This document shows positions 51,545 to 60,882 of a stretch of 64,000 nucleotides of DNA, piece after piece. The stretch's first letter is position 1. Each line of letters begins with the position of its first letter. Both the position numbers and the translations under genes were made by a program. This DNA comes from Comamonadaceae bacterium (lineage in GTDB: Bacteria; Pseudomonadota; Gammaproteobacteria; Burkholderiales; Burkholderiaceae_C): contig JAIXRJ010000008.1 in assembly GCA_027485235.1 (NCBI GenBank), positions 55,754 to 119,753 of the forward strand, written 5' to 3'. The notes under the pieces are model-generated. The model searched no databases and was not told the origin of the DNA. It was given only the letters and a program-made list of their open reading frames with translations.

Positions 51545-52924
51545 ATGGCTTACAAGAAAAAATACGCCTTGATGGCATTGGTAGGTATTTGTGCGGCCTC
51601 TGGCGCGGCATGGTGGTTCCAAAACAAGACCGGTGCATCGGCAGATGGGGCCAAACCGGCTGTCTCCAGCCCAGCTTCCCCCGGTGCCGGTCCCGCAGGG
51701 CGATCGGGTCCGGCCAGACCAGCTTCTGTCGAGGTGGCCAAAGTCGAAACACAAACCTTGGTGGATGAAACCCAAGCGGTGGGCAGTTTGCGCTCCCGGC
51801 AAGGCGTGATGCTGCGTCCCGAGGTGGGTGGCCGCGTCCAGCAAATCTTTTTCAACGATGGCCAGCGCGTACGCAAGGGCCAGGTGATGGTCCAGTTTGA
51901 AGACCAGTTGCAGCAGGCCCAGTTGTCTCAGGCCAAGGCCGAAATGTCCATCTCTGAGGCCAACCACAAGCGCAACCAGGAACTGGTGGCGCAAAACTTC
52001 ATCAGCAAACGCTCGCTGGACGAAAGCGGCGCGGCCCTTGATGTGGCGCGCGCCAAAATGGCTTTGGCCGATGCCACTGTGCAGCGACTGAAAGTGCTGG
52101 CACCGTTTGACGGTGTCACCGGCCTCAGACAAATCAACGTCGGCGATTACCTCAAAGACGGCGCGGACATGGTCAACATCGAGGATCTGGACGCGGTCTT
52201 GCTGGATTTCCGTTTGCCTGAACGGTTCCAGGCCAAAATCCGTGCGGGTCAAAAAGCCCAGCTGACCGTGGACGCCTTGCCCGGTCGCCCCTTCACGGCC
52301 ATCGTGCAGGCGGTGGACCCCTTGATCGATGCCAACGGCCGCTCGGTCGGCGTGAGGGGTTGCATTGACAACCGCCAACAACAACTTCGCCCGGGCATGT
52401 TTGCCCGTGTGAACGCCGTATTTGGTGCGCGCGAAAATGCGATGGTCATCCCCGAGGAAGCCATCATTCCCCAAGGCGGGCGCACTTTTGTGGTCAAGGT
52501 GGTGGTGGGTGAAAAACCCGAATCACTGGTGTCTGAACGGGTGGCTGTCAAAACCGGATTGCGTTTGCCCGGCAAGGTGGAAATTCTGGAAGGCCTGGCC
52601 GCTGGCGACACGGTGGTCACAGCAGGCCACCAGCGTTTGCAAAAAGACGGCACCTCGGTGCGCGTGGTGGACTTGCCTCAGTCCGGTGGACCCCGACCTG
52701 CCGGCGCGCCCGGGCAGCCCGCGTCTGCGCCAGCCGATGCCTCCAAAGCAGCGGCTTCGCCAGCCGAGTCCTCAAAGTCAGCAGCTTTGACAGCCGCTGC
52801 GGCGGCTTCAGCTGGGGGCAAAAGCCCCGTGGTGGCTGGCCAGCGTGCCCCATCTGCCGCTGGCAAAGGCCAAGCCCCATCCGGCCCCAACCCTTGCTTG
52901 AGGGGTGCAGATGCAGTTCGCTGA
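51545..52924 (+). CDS. RND efflux periplasmic adaptor (MFP)
   Basis: A 459-residue adaptor of the AcrA/MexA type. A hydrophobic N-terminal anchor (ALMALVGICAASGAAWWF) precedes the lipoyl and helical hairpin parts, from about residue 60: VEVAKVETQTLVDETQAVGSLRSRQGVMLRPEV to the beta-barrel GQKAQLTVDALPGRPF. The last 80 residues are Ala/Pro/Gly/Ser-rich, which is unusual. It is not a typical lipoprotein since no lipobox Cys is seen. It overlaps the pump gene by 14 bases. Confidence 0.9.
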   Translation: MAYKKKYALMALVGICAASGAAWWFQNKTGASADGAKPAVSSPASPGAGPAGRSGPARPASVEVAKVETQTLVDETQAVGSLRSRQGVMLRPEVGGRVQQIFFNDGQRVRKGQVMVQFEDQLQQAQLSQAKAEMSISEANHKRNQELVAQNFISKRSLDESGAALDVARAKMALADATVQRLKVLAPFDGVTGLRQINVGDYLKDGADMVNIEDLDAVLLDFRLPERFQAKIRAGQKAQLTVDALPGRPFTAIVQAVDPLIDANGRSVGVRGCIDNRQQQLRPGMFARVNAVFGARENAMVIPEEAIIPQGGRTFVVKVVVGEKPESLVSERVAVKTGLRLPGKVEILEGLAAGDTVVTAGHQRLQKDGTSVRVVDLPQSGGPRPAGAPGQPASAPADASKAAASPAESSKSAALTAAAAASAGGKSPVVAGQRAPSAAGKGQAPSGPNPCLRGADAVR

Positions 52925-55900
52925 AGTTTCCATCCGGCGGCCCGTACTGGCCGTGGTCATGTCCATGCTGATCTTGTTGATCGGCGCGGTGAGCTTCAAA
53001 AGCCTGTCGCTGCGCGAATATCCCAAAATCGACGAGCCCACCGTGACGGTGACCACGCGCTATGTGGGCGCCTCGGCCGAGGTGGTGGAGTCTCAGGTGA
53101 CCAAACCTTTGGAGGACTCGATCGCCGGCATTGATGCGGTGGATGTCATCACCTCCATCAGCCGAGCCGAGCAGTCGCAGATCACGGTGCGCTTCCGTTT
53201 GGAAAAAGACGCCGATACCGCCGCGGCCGAAGTGCGTGACCGCACCTCGCGGGTGCGCAACCGTTTGCCTCAGGCCATTGAAGAGCCCGTCATTGCCAAG
53301 GTCGAGGCCGATGCTTTTCCGGTGATTTGGCTGGCTTTCTCCAGCGACACACTGAACCCCCTACAGATCAATGATTTGGTCAACCGGGTGGTCAAGCCGC
53401 GTTTGCAAACGGTCACCGGTGTGGCCGATGTGCGTATTTTTGGTGAGCGCAAGTACGCCATGCTCGTGTCGCTGGATGCGGCACGCCTGTCCGCTTACAA
53501 GCTCACGCCGCAAGACGTGGAAGACGCCATTCGGCGCAGCAATTTGGAGTTGCCCGCAGGCCGGATCGAGTCCAGCAACCGCGAGTTCAGCGTTTCTTCG
53601 CAAACCGACTTGACCCGTCCAGGGCAATTTGGCGACATCGTGATCCGCAACGTCAATGGGTTTTCGGTCAAGCTGCGCGATGTGGCCCAGATCAAGGAAG
53701 ACGCTGCCAACGACCGCAGCATGGTGCGTCTCAATGGCCAAGCGGCCATTTCGGCAGGCGTGATCCGCCAGGCCACCGCCAACCCGCTGGATCTTTCAGC
53801 GGGCGTGCGCGAGATGATTCCCAAGCTCAAGGCGGATTTGCCGGGCGACATGGTCATCAACGTGGCCAACGACAACTCGGTCTTCATTGACCGGTCGATC
53901 AAGAATGTGTTCACCACCATTGTGGAAGCCGTGGTCTTGGTGGCTTTGGTGATTTTTGTGTTTTTGCGCACCTTCCGTGCTTCGATCATTCCGATCATCA
54001 CCATCCCGGTCAGCTTGATTGGTGCTTTCGCCATGATGGCCCTGGCGGGCTTCACCATCAACACCTTGACCTTGCTGGCGCTGGTGCTGGCGATTGGCTT
54101 GGTGGTGGACGACGCGATCGTGGTGCTCGAAAACATCTACCGGCACATTGAAGAAGGCTTGGACCCGTTTTCGGCCGCCATCAAGGGAGTGCGTGAAATC
54201 AGTTTCGCGGTGATCGCGATGACCCTCACCCTGGCGGCTGTGTTTGCACCTTTGGCGTTCACGCCGGGTCGCACCGGCAAGTTGTTCGGCGAGTTTGCGC
54301 TGGCTTTGGCTGGCGCGGTGATCGTGTCCGGTTTTGTGGCCTTGACTTTGGCCCCCATGCTGAGCGCCAAACTGCTGCGACACAACCCCAACCCGACTTG
54401 GTTTGACCGCAACATGGAGCGGTGGCTCACGGCCTTGTCCGACGGCTACGAGTCTTTGTTGGGCCTGATTTTGAAACGCGCCCGCTGGGTGGTGGTGTTG
54501 GTGATGATCGGCTCAGGCGTGGGCATTGCCCTGATTTACCCCACCATGAAGCAAGAATTGTCTCCCTTGGAGGATCGCGGCACGATTTTGGCCACCATCA
54601 ACGCCCCCGATGGCTCGACTTTGGAGTACACCGATCGCTATGCGCGATCGCTCGAGAAGATGGGCCAAGCGTATCCCGAGTTTGACCGCATTTTTGCCAA
54701 CATGGGCAACCCCACCGTGGGCCAAGGCACGGTGATTTACCGGGCCGTGGACTGGGACGAGCGCCAGCGAACCACGCTGGAGATGGCGCGCGAATTGGGC
54801 GGCAAGTTCAACAGTTTGCCGGGTGTGAACGCCTTCCCGATCACGCCGCCCTCTTTGGGTCAGGGTTTCCGTGAACGTCCTTTGAACTTCGTGATTCAAA
54901 CCTCCGACAGTTACCAGAACCTGAACCAGTTGACGCGTCAGTTGATGGACGAAGTGGCCAAGAACCCCGGCATTTTGTCGCCCGATGTGGATTTGCGCCT
55001 GAACAAGCCCGAACTGCGGGTGGAGGTGGACCGGGTGAAAGCGGCCGAGTTGGGTGTCAGCGTTGAGGTGGTGGCCAAAACCATCGAAACCATGCTGGGC
55101 GGTCGGGTGGTGACCCGTTACAAGCGCGATGCCGAGCAGTACGACGTGATTGTGCAAACACTGCCGTCGGCCCGCAACACGCCGGATGACATCGACGTGA
55201 TCCAGGTGCGTGGCCGCAACGACACCATGGTGCCTTTGTCCAGCCTGGTGAAAGTGCGCGAAAGCGTGTCGCCGCGCGAGTTAAACCACTTCGGTCAGCG
55301 CCGATCGGTGTCGATCACCGCCAATCTGGCGCCTGATTACTCGCTGGGCGAAGCGATCAAGTTCATGGACGAGGCCGCCGCCAAGGTGCTCAAGCCGGGC
55401 TACACCACCGAGCTCAATGGCACCTCACGCGAGTTCAAGAGCTCTCAGGGGGCCTTGGTGATCGTGTTCGTGCTGGCGCTGTTCTTCATCTTTTTGGTGT
55501 TGGCGGCGCAGTTCGAGAGCTTCGTCGATCCTTTTGTGATCATGCTGTCGGTGCCCTTGTCCATGATTGGGGCGCTGTTGGCCCTCAAATGGACGGGTGG
55601 GTCGCTCAACGTGTACTCGCAAATTGGCCTGATCACGCTGGTAGGCCTGATCACCAAGCACGGCATTTTGATCGTGGAGTTCACCAACCAATTGCGCGAG
55701 CAGGGCATGGCGATGCAAGAGGCTTTGATCAAGGCGTCAGCCCAACGCCTGCGCCCGATCTTGATGACCACCGGCGCCATGGTGTTGGGTGCGGTGCCGC
55801 TGGCGCTGGCCACCGGCGCAGGTGCCGAAAGCCGTACGCAAATTGGCTGGGTGATCGTGGGTGGCATGAGCTTGGGCACTTTGCTGGCCATTTTTGTGGT

Positions 55901-55994
55901 GCCGACCATGTACTCCTTGCTGGCCCGTCAATCGGTGCCAGGGCCGAACAAGGCGGTGGCGCACGACGCCCCACACGAAGCGGCAACGCACTGA
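52911..55994 (+). CDS. RND-family multidrug/solvent efflux pump
   Basis: A 1027-residue inner-membrane transporter of the HAE1/MdtB–AcrB type. Twelve membrane segments are expected. The D-D proton relay region is LALVLAIGLVVDDAIVVLENIYRHIEEG, and the N-terminal FAEVSIRRPVLAVVMSMLILLIG is typical. Start at ATG 52911 with GAGGGG just before it; a GTG two codons upstream is possible. It shares a transcript with the adaptor. No TolC-type outer-membrane gene is in this window. Confidence 0.93.
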   Translation: MQFAEVSIRRPVLAVVMSMLILLIGAVSFKSLSLREYPKIDEPTVTVTTRYVGASAEVVESQVTKPLEDSIAGIDAVDVITSISRAEQSQITVRFRLEKDADTAAAEVRDRTSRVRNRLPQAIEEPVIAKVEADAFPVIWLAFSSDTLNPLQINDLVNRVVKPRLQTVTGVADVRIFGERKYAMLVSLDAARLSAYKLTPQDVEDAIRRSNLELPAGRIESSNREFSVSSQTDLTRPGQFGDIVIRNVNGFSVKLRDVAQIKEDAANDRSMVRLNGQAAISAGVIRQATANPLDLSAGVREMIPKLKADLPGDMVINVANDNSVFIDRSIKNVFTTIVEAVVLVALVIFVFLRTFRASIIPIITIPVSLIGAFAMMALAGFTINTLTLLALVLAIGLVVDDAIVVLENIYRHIEEGLDPFSAAIKGVREISFAVIAMTLTLAAVFAPLAFTPGRTGKLFGEFALALAGAVIVSGFVALTLAPMLSAKLLRHNPNPTWFDRNMERWLTALSDGYESLLGLILKRARWVVVLVMIGSGVGIALIYPTMKQELSPLEDRGTILATINAPDGSTLEYTDRYARSLEKMGQAYPEFDRIFANMGNPTVGQGTVIYRAVDWDERQRTTLEMARELGGKFNSLPGVNAFPITPPSLGQGFRERPLNFVIQTSDSYQNLNQLTRQLMDEVAKNPGILSPDVDLRLNKPELRVEVDRVKAAELGVSVEVVAKTIETMLGGRVVTRYKRDAEQYDVIVQTLPSARNTPDDIDVIQVRGRNDTMVPLSSLVKVRESVSPRELNHFGQRRSVSITANLAPDYSLGEAIKFMDEAAAKVLKPGYTTELNGTSREFKSSQGALVIVFVLALFFIFLVLAAQFESFVDPFVIMLSVPLSMIGALLALKWTGGSLNVYSQIGLITLVGLITKHGILIVEFTNQLREQGMAMQEALIKASAQRLRPILMTTGAMVLGAVPLALATGAGAESRTQIGWVIVGGMSLGTLLAIFVVPTMYSLLARQSVPGPNKAVAHDAPHEAATH

Positions 55995-56034
55995 AGCTGT
56001 CGGCCTTGGATGGCGCCGACATGCGCAGCCTTTG

Positions 56035-56060
56035 AAAAAAGCGGCCTGGGCCGCTTTTTT
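56035..56060. terminator. Bidirectional terminator between the pump and moeA
   Basis: A6, GCGGC, CTGG loop, GCCGC, T6. It can end both the efflux operon and the opposing moaA–mobA–moeA operon. Confidence 0.88.
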
Positions 56061-56083
56061 CATGGGTTGTCAGGTGGCTGTGT

Positions 56084-57373
56084 TCACAGGTGCCCGTCAA
56101 ACATCATCACATCCACGGCATCGCCCACCGCCACATTGCCTTGGGCATGGCCCAACACGATCAGGCCGTTGGCCTGCACCATGGAGCTGAGCACGCCCGA
56201 GCCTTGGTTGCCGGTGATGCTGACCTGCAATTGGCCTGCTGCATTGGTGCGGACGATGCCCCGCTGGTATTCGGTGCGGCCGGGTTTCTTGCGCAGCGCC
56301 TCGGTGCTTTTGGCTTTGAGCAGGGGCAAAGTTGGCGCTTGCCAACCCATGAGCTGCTGCAAGGCAGGGCGCACAAAGGCGGCAAAAGTCACCATCACCG
56401 CCACTGGGTTGCCCGGCAGCCCAAACAGCACGGCCGAGCGCTCGCCTTGCGTGATGCGCCCCACCGCCATGGGGCGGCCGGGGCGCATGGCAATGCGCCA
56501 AAACGCCACATCGCCCAGTTTTTTCATCATGGCCTTGGTGTGGTCGGCTTCACCCACGCTCACACCGCCGCTGGTGACGATGGCATCGGCTTGGCTGGCC
56601 GCCTCTAAGAACGCCCGCTCCAGCGCCGCCGGCTCATCGCGCACCACGCCCATGTCGATCAGCTCGCAGCCCAGCGCCTGCACCAGGCCCGCCACGGTGT
56701 AGCGGTTGCTGTCGTACACCGCGCCTTCGCGGGGGGCTTCGCCCAGACTCAGGATTTCGTCACCGGTGGAAAAGTAAGCCACCTTGGGCCTGCGCCAAAC
56801 CGTGGCGGTGGGCAGTCCCAGGCTGGCCAGCAGGCCACAGGCGGCGGGTGTCAGTCGCGCACCCGCTGACAAGGCGGCTTGGCCCGCCATCAGGTCTTCG
56901 CCCAACAGACGGCGGTTGTCACCTGACTGCAGCAGTCCAGAGGGAATCTGCACCGCGTCGCCCTCGGTTTTCACCAGCTCTTGCGGCGCCACGGTGTCCA
57001 GTCCTGAGGGCATGATGGCCCCGGTCATGATGCGCACGCATTCACCCGCTTGCACCGAACCTTGCCAAGCCGCGCCAGCGAAGGCGGTGCCCACGACCTT
57101 GAGGTGCGTGACTTGTCCGGCTTGCAGTTCAGCCCCCCGCAGGGCGTAGCCGTCCATGGCCGAGTTGTCATGCATCGGCACGCTGATGGGCGAGACCACG
57201 TCTTGCGCCAGGATGCGGCCATGGGCCAGCATCAGCGGCACAGTTTCGTGTTCGCGCACCGGCTGCACCAACTGGGCCAAAAACGCGTTGACCTGGCTGG
57301 CCGACAAGGCCTGGGGGTCGTAGCCTTGCAGGCGCTCGGCGATCTGATCAAGGGACAGGGCAGGGGTGGTCAT
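56084..57373 (-). CDS. moeA: Molybdopterin molybdotransferase MoeA
   Basis: A 429-residue enzyme that inserts molybdate into adenylated molybdopterin. NSAMDGYALR is the family motif near the start, SGGVSVGEADHTK is the MoCF_BD domain, and VLFGLPGNPVAVMVTF is the substrate site. Length fits E. coli MoeA (411). The start MTTPALSL at 57373 is used; a GTG 15 bases upstream is in frame. It is the third gene of moaA–mobA–moeA. Confidence 0.94.
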   Translation of the reverse strand: MTTPALSLDQIAERLQGYDPQALSASQVNAFLAQLVQPVREHETVPLMLAHGRILAQDVVSPISVPMHDNSAMDGYALRGAELQAGQVTHLKVVGTAFAGAAWQGSVQAGECVRIMTGAIMPSGLDTVAPQELVKTEGDAVQIPSGLLQSGDNRRLLGEDLMAGQAALSAGARLTPAACGLLASLGLPTATVWRRPKVAYFSTGDEILSLGEAPREGAVYDSNRYTVAGLVQALGCELIDMGVVRDEPAALERAFLEAASQADAIVTSGGVSVGEADHTKAMMKKLGDVAFWRIAMRPGRPMAVGRITQGERSAVLFGLPGNPVAVMVTFAAFVRPALQQLMGWQAPTLPLLKAKSTEALRKKPGRTEYQRGIVRTNAAGQLQVSITGNQGSGVLSSMVQANGLIVLGHAQGNVAVGDAVDVMMFDGHL

Positions 57374-57409
57374 GGCAAGAGCGCGCACGGCGGGGCCGAG
57401 CGGTGCGGT

Positions 57410-58045
57410 TCAAAGGGATTCGAGTTGTTGCAGTTCGGCCAGGGTGTTGGCGTTGGCAAAGGCTTGTGGGCTGTCACTGGGCCCGTCAAAGGACACGATG
57501 GCGCAGCGGTGCTGGCCCGTCCAAACGTCGATCTTGCGGCCACCACTTTGGGTGAACTTGACCAGGCTTTCCAGCAGCTCGGTTTTGAGCAGGCAAAACA
57601 CGGGCTGCGGGCGCAGCGTGCCGTCGGCTTCCGGCGCGGCGGCCATGGCCAGGTCGGCGTTTTGCTCTTGCATGGCTTGGCACAGGCGCTCGAGCAGGTC
57701 GAGTGGAAACAGCGGCGTGTCGCACGGCACCGTCAACAGCCAGGGCGTTTCGCAGCGCTCCAGACCGGTCAGAAAACCGGCCAAAGGCCCGGCGAACCCG
57801 TCGATGCTGTCGGGCCAGACCGGCACTCCCAGCGATTCATAAGCCGCCAGGTTGCGGTTGGCGTTGATCAAAATCTCTTGCAGCGGCTGGCTTTGCAGCT
57901 GCAGGCGCATCAGGGTTTGCAGGGCCAGCGGCAGACCGCGAAAATTTTGCAGGCCCTTGTCGACCCCGCCCATGCGCGAGCCGCGCCCGCCCGCAAGGAT
58001 CAGGCCGGTGATGGCGGGGGTGGGGTGCATGGCGAGCGTTGTCAT
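57410..58045 (-). CDS. mobA: Molybdenum cofactor guanylyltransferase
   Basis: A 211-residue nucleotidyltransferase that attaches GMP to molybdopterin. The N-terminal [18 protein letters not shown] is the GTP-binding signature, and [15 protein letters not shown] and [14 protein letters not shown] close the fold. Length is close to E. coli MobA (194). Start at [10 protein letters not shown]; a GGAGG sequence sits in the moaA end. It lies 36 bases upstream of moeA on the same strand and 6 bases after the moaA stop. Confidence 0.93.
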   Translation of the reverse strand: MTTLAMHPTPAITGLILAGGRGSRMGGVDKGLQNFRGLPLALQTLMRLQLQSQPLQEILINANRNLAAYESLGVPVWPDSIDGFAGPLAGFLTGLERCETPWLLTVPCDTPLFPLDLLERLCQAMQEQNADLAMAAAPEADGTLRPQPVFCLLKTELLESLVKFTQSGGRKIDVWTGQHRCAIVSFDGPSDSPQAFANANTLAELQQLESL

Positions 58046-58050
58046 GGCCT

Positions 58051-59193
58051 TTAACCTCCGATGTAGCTCATTTCCACCCGGCGGCCGGGGCCGCTGGCGG
58101 TGTCGGGGCCGCGCAGGCTGCGCAGCACCGAATATTGGTCCGTCCGTCCGCGCCAAATGGCGTCCACCGTTTGTGCCAGCGTGTGGTCGCTTTGCGCCGG
58201 GTCGCGCAGCAACTGGCGCAGGTCATAGCCCTGACTGGCAAACAGACAGAGGTATAAGCGGCCTTCGGTGGACAGGCGGGCCCGGTTGCAGTCGCCACAA
58301 AAGGCTTGCGTCACGCTGCTGATCACGCCCACCTCGCCCAGGGCCGGGTCGTGCTGGCCCATTGCATTGGCATAGCCCCAGCGCTCGGCGGTCTCGCCGG
58401 AGACAGCCGGGTCGAGTGGCACCAGCGGCAGCTCGGCATGCAGGCGGCGCACCACCTCGGCGCTGGGCAGCACCTCGTCCATGCACCAGCCATTGGTCGC
58501 GCCCACGTCCATGTACTCAATGAAACGCAGCACGATGCCCGAGCCCCGGAAATGCCGGGCCATGGCCAAAATCTCGTGGTCGTTGGTGCCGCGCTTGACC
58601 ACCATGTTGACCTTGATCGGACCCAAGCCCGCGGCCTGCGCGGCTTCGATCCCGGCCAGCACATCGGCCACTGGAAAGTCCACATCGTTCATCTGGCGGA
58701 AAACCTTGTCATCCAGCCCGTCCAGGCTCACAGTGACACGTTGCAGACCGGCGTCTTTCAAGCTTTGCGCCTTGCGCGCCAGCAAGGAGCCGTTGGTGGT
58801 CAGCGTCAAATCCAGCGGCTGACCGTCGGGCGTGCGCAGGGCGGCCAATTGCGCCACGAGAATCTCGATGTTTTTGCGCAGCAGGGGCTCTCCGCCCGTC
58901 AAGCGAATCTTGCGCACCCCCCGCCCGACAAACACGGTGGCGATGCGGGTGATTTCCTCAAAGCTCAGCAGATGGCTGTGCGGCAGGTAGTTGTAGTCCT
59001 TGTCAAAGACTTCCTTGGGCATGCAGTAGCTGCAGCGGAAGTTGCAGCGGTCGGTCACACTGATGCGCAAATCGGTCAAGGGCCGGCGCAGGCTGTCCAC
59101 GGGCAGAGCGCTCAGGTCTTGGCCTGCAAGCAAGGCAGGCAAAGGCAAGCTGGGGTGGCGCTGGTCAAGCAGCGGAATAACGCGTTCAGACAT
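58051..59193 (-). CDS. moaA: GTP 3',8-cyclase MoaA
   Basis: A 380-residue radical SAM enzyme starting molybdopterin synthesis from [20 protein letters not shown] carries the N-terminal CxxxCxxC cluster; the C-terminal cluster is [19 protein letters not shown]. The C-terminal GG is present (MSYIGG). Slightly longer than E. coli MoaA (329), mainly at the N-terminus. It is first in the moaA–mobA–moeA unit. The moaC, moaD, moaE genes are not here. Confidence 0.96.
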   Translation of the reverse strand: MSERVIPLLDQRHPSLPLPALLAGQDLSALPVDSLRRPLTDLRISVTDRCNFRCSYCMPKEVFDKDYNYLPHSHLLSFEEITRIATVFVGRGVRKIRLTGGEPLLRKNIEILVAQLAALRTPDGQPLDLTLTTNGSLLARKAQSLKDAGLQRVTVSLDGLDDKVFRQMNDVDFPVADVLAGIEAAQAAGLGPIKVNMVVKRGTNDHEILAMARHFRGSGIVLRFIEYMDVGATNGWCMDEVLPSAEVVRRLHAELPLVPLDPAVSGETAERWGYANAMGQHDPALGEVGVISSVTQAFCGDCNRARLSTEGRLYLCLFASQGYDLRQLLRDPAQSDHTLAQTVDAIWRGRTDQYSVLRSLRGPDTASGPGRRVEMSYIGG

Positions 59194-59327
59194 GGGGTTC
59201 GATTGTGCCCGAGCTGCCAGCGCCGCCGGGCACTCGGAGCGAAGACCTTTGATTTGTCAATCCGGGCGAATTGCCTGTGGGCAGTGACCAAGGGGGATTG
59301 GTGGAAGGGAAGTGGCCGAGACGTTTT

Positions 59328-60761
59328 TTACCCGTGCTGAATGGCCACCGTTTTGAGGGTGGTGAAGCCCAGCAGGGCTTCAAAACCTTTTTCTCGCCCG
59401 TAACCGGAAGACTTGACGCCGCCAAAAGGCAGCTCCACGCCACCGCCAGCGCCGTAGTTGTTGATGAACACCTGACCGCTGCGCACGCGCTTGGCCATGC
59501 GGAACTGGCGCCCGCCGTCTCGCGTCCAAATGCCCGCCACCAGACCAAACTCAGTGGCATTGGCCAGCTCGATGGCGTGGTCTTCGTCGGTAAAAGCCAT
59601 GGCCGACAGCACCGGGCCAAACACTTCTTCTTGCGCCAGGCGGTGCATCACCGGCACATCGCGCAGCAAGGTGGGGGCTTGGTAAAAGCCGCCCGCAGGC
59701 ACGCCCGCCGCAATTTGCCCTTGGGCCACGGTGGCGATGCCATCCGCCTTGGCCTGGTCCAAAAAGCCGGTGACCCGTTCCAACTGGCTGGCGCGGATCA
59801 AGGGCCCCAAGTCCAGGTTCATGGCGGCAGAGCCCACCTGCAGGCGGCTGAAAGCCTCGCCCAAGCGCTTCAAAAGCGGCTCGTAAATGCCCTGCTGAAT
59901 CAACACGCGAGAGCCCGCGCTGCAGGTCTGTCCGGAGTTCTGCACGATGGCGTTGACCACCACCGGTATGGCCGCGTCCAGGTCGGCGTCGTCAAAAATG
60001 ATCTGTGGGCTCTTGCCGCCCAGCTCCAGCGTCACAGGGCAGTGGCGCTCGGCGGCCACTTGTTGGATGAGTGTGCCCACGCGGGGACTGCCGGTGAAGC
60101 TGATGTGGTCAATGCCCGGGTGGCGGGCCAACGCATCACCCACTTCGTGGCCGTAACCAGTGACGATGTTGATGGCCCCGGCAGGAAAGCCCACCTCGGC
60201 GGCCAGTTGCGCGACGCGGATCAGGCTCAGACACGCGTCTTCGGCGGGTTTGACCACGCAGGCATTGCCAGCGGCCAAAGCGCCGCCGACGCTGCGCCCA
60301 AAGATCTGCATGGGGTAGTTCCAGGGGATCACATGGCCCGTCACACCATGCGGCTCGCGCCAGGTCAGCACGCTGTAACCGTTTTGGTAGGGCAAGGTCT
60401 CGCCGTGCAGCTTGTCGCACGAACCCGCATAAAACTCAAAGTACCGCGCCAAGGCCACCGAATCGGCTGCAGCTTGTTGGGTGGGCTTGCCGCAATCGCG
60501 CTGCTCCAGGGCGGCCAGCTCGGCGGCGTGTTCACTCACTTTTTGCGACAGCTTCATGAGCAAGCGGCCACGCTCCACCGCCGTCAGCTTGCCCCATGGG
60601 CCATTGAAAGCGGCGCGGGCCGCTTGCACCGCGGCATCGATGTCAGCGGCTTGGCTGCGAGGGATCTGTTCGAACACTCGCCCGTCAGACGGGTCGAGCA
60701 CGTCGATGGTTTGCCCTGCCAGGGCGGGAGTCGATTGGTTGGCGATGAAATTCAGTTGCAT
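59328..60761 (-). CDS. NAD(P)-dependent aldehyde dehydrogenase
   Basis: A 477-residue ALDH. The general base Glu lies in VTLELGGKSPQII, the catalytic Cys in NSGQTCSAGSRVL, and the NAD region includes IPWNYPMQI and FTGSPRVG. The substrate is unclear; betaine aldehyde, semialdehydes and aromatic aldehydes are all possible. Neither choline nor amino acid genes are nearby. It stands alone on the minus strand between moaA and hppA. Confidence 0.9.
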   Translation of the reverse strand: MQLNFIANQSTPALAGQTIDVLDPSDGRVFEQIPRSQAADIDAAVQAARAAFNGPWGKLTAVERGRLLMKLSQKVSEHAAELAALEQRDCGKPTQQAAADSVALARYFEFYAGSCDKLHGETLPYQNGYSVLTWREPHGVTGHVIPWNYPMQIFGRSVGGALAAGNACVVKPAEDACLSLIRVAQLAAEVGFPAGAINIVTGYGHEVGDALARHPGIDHISFTGSPRVGTLIQQVAAERHCPVTLELGGKSPQIIFDDADLDAAIPVVVNAIVQNSGQTCSAGSRVLIQQGIYEPLLKRLGEAFSRLQVGSAAMNLDLGPLIRASQLERVTGFLDQAKADGIATVAQGQIAAGVPAGGFYQAPTLLRDVPVMHRLAQEEVFGPVLSAMAFTDEDHAIELANATEFGLVAGIWTRDGGRQFRMAKRVRSGQVFINNYGAGGGVELPFGGVKSSGYGREKGFEALLGFTTLKTVAIQHG

Positions 60762-60833
60762 CCGTCTATTGTGAACCCCAGACGGATTTTGAAAATCACC
60801 CTTGGGACATCGACCTTTGCGGCTCAGCCGGGC

Positions 60834-60856
60834 AAAAAAAGCCCGCGAAAGCGGGC
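60834..60856 (-). terminator. Intrinsic terminator of hppA
   Basis: GCCCGC pairs with GCGGGC around a TTTC loop (minus strand), followed by T7. It stands 27 bases past the hppA stop. Confidence 0.88.
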
Positions 60857-60882
60857 CTTTTCCTTTTAAGCCTCAGGGCTGA

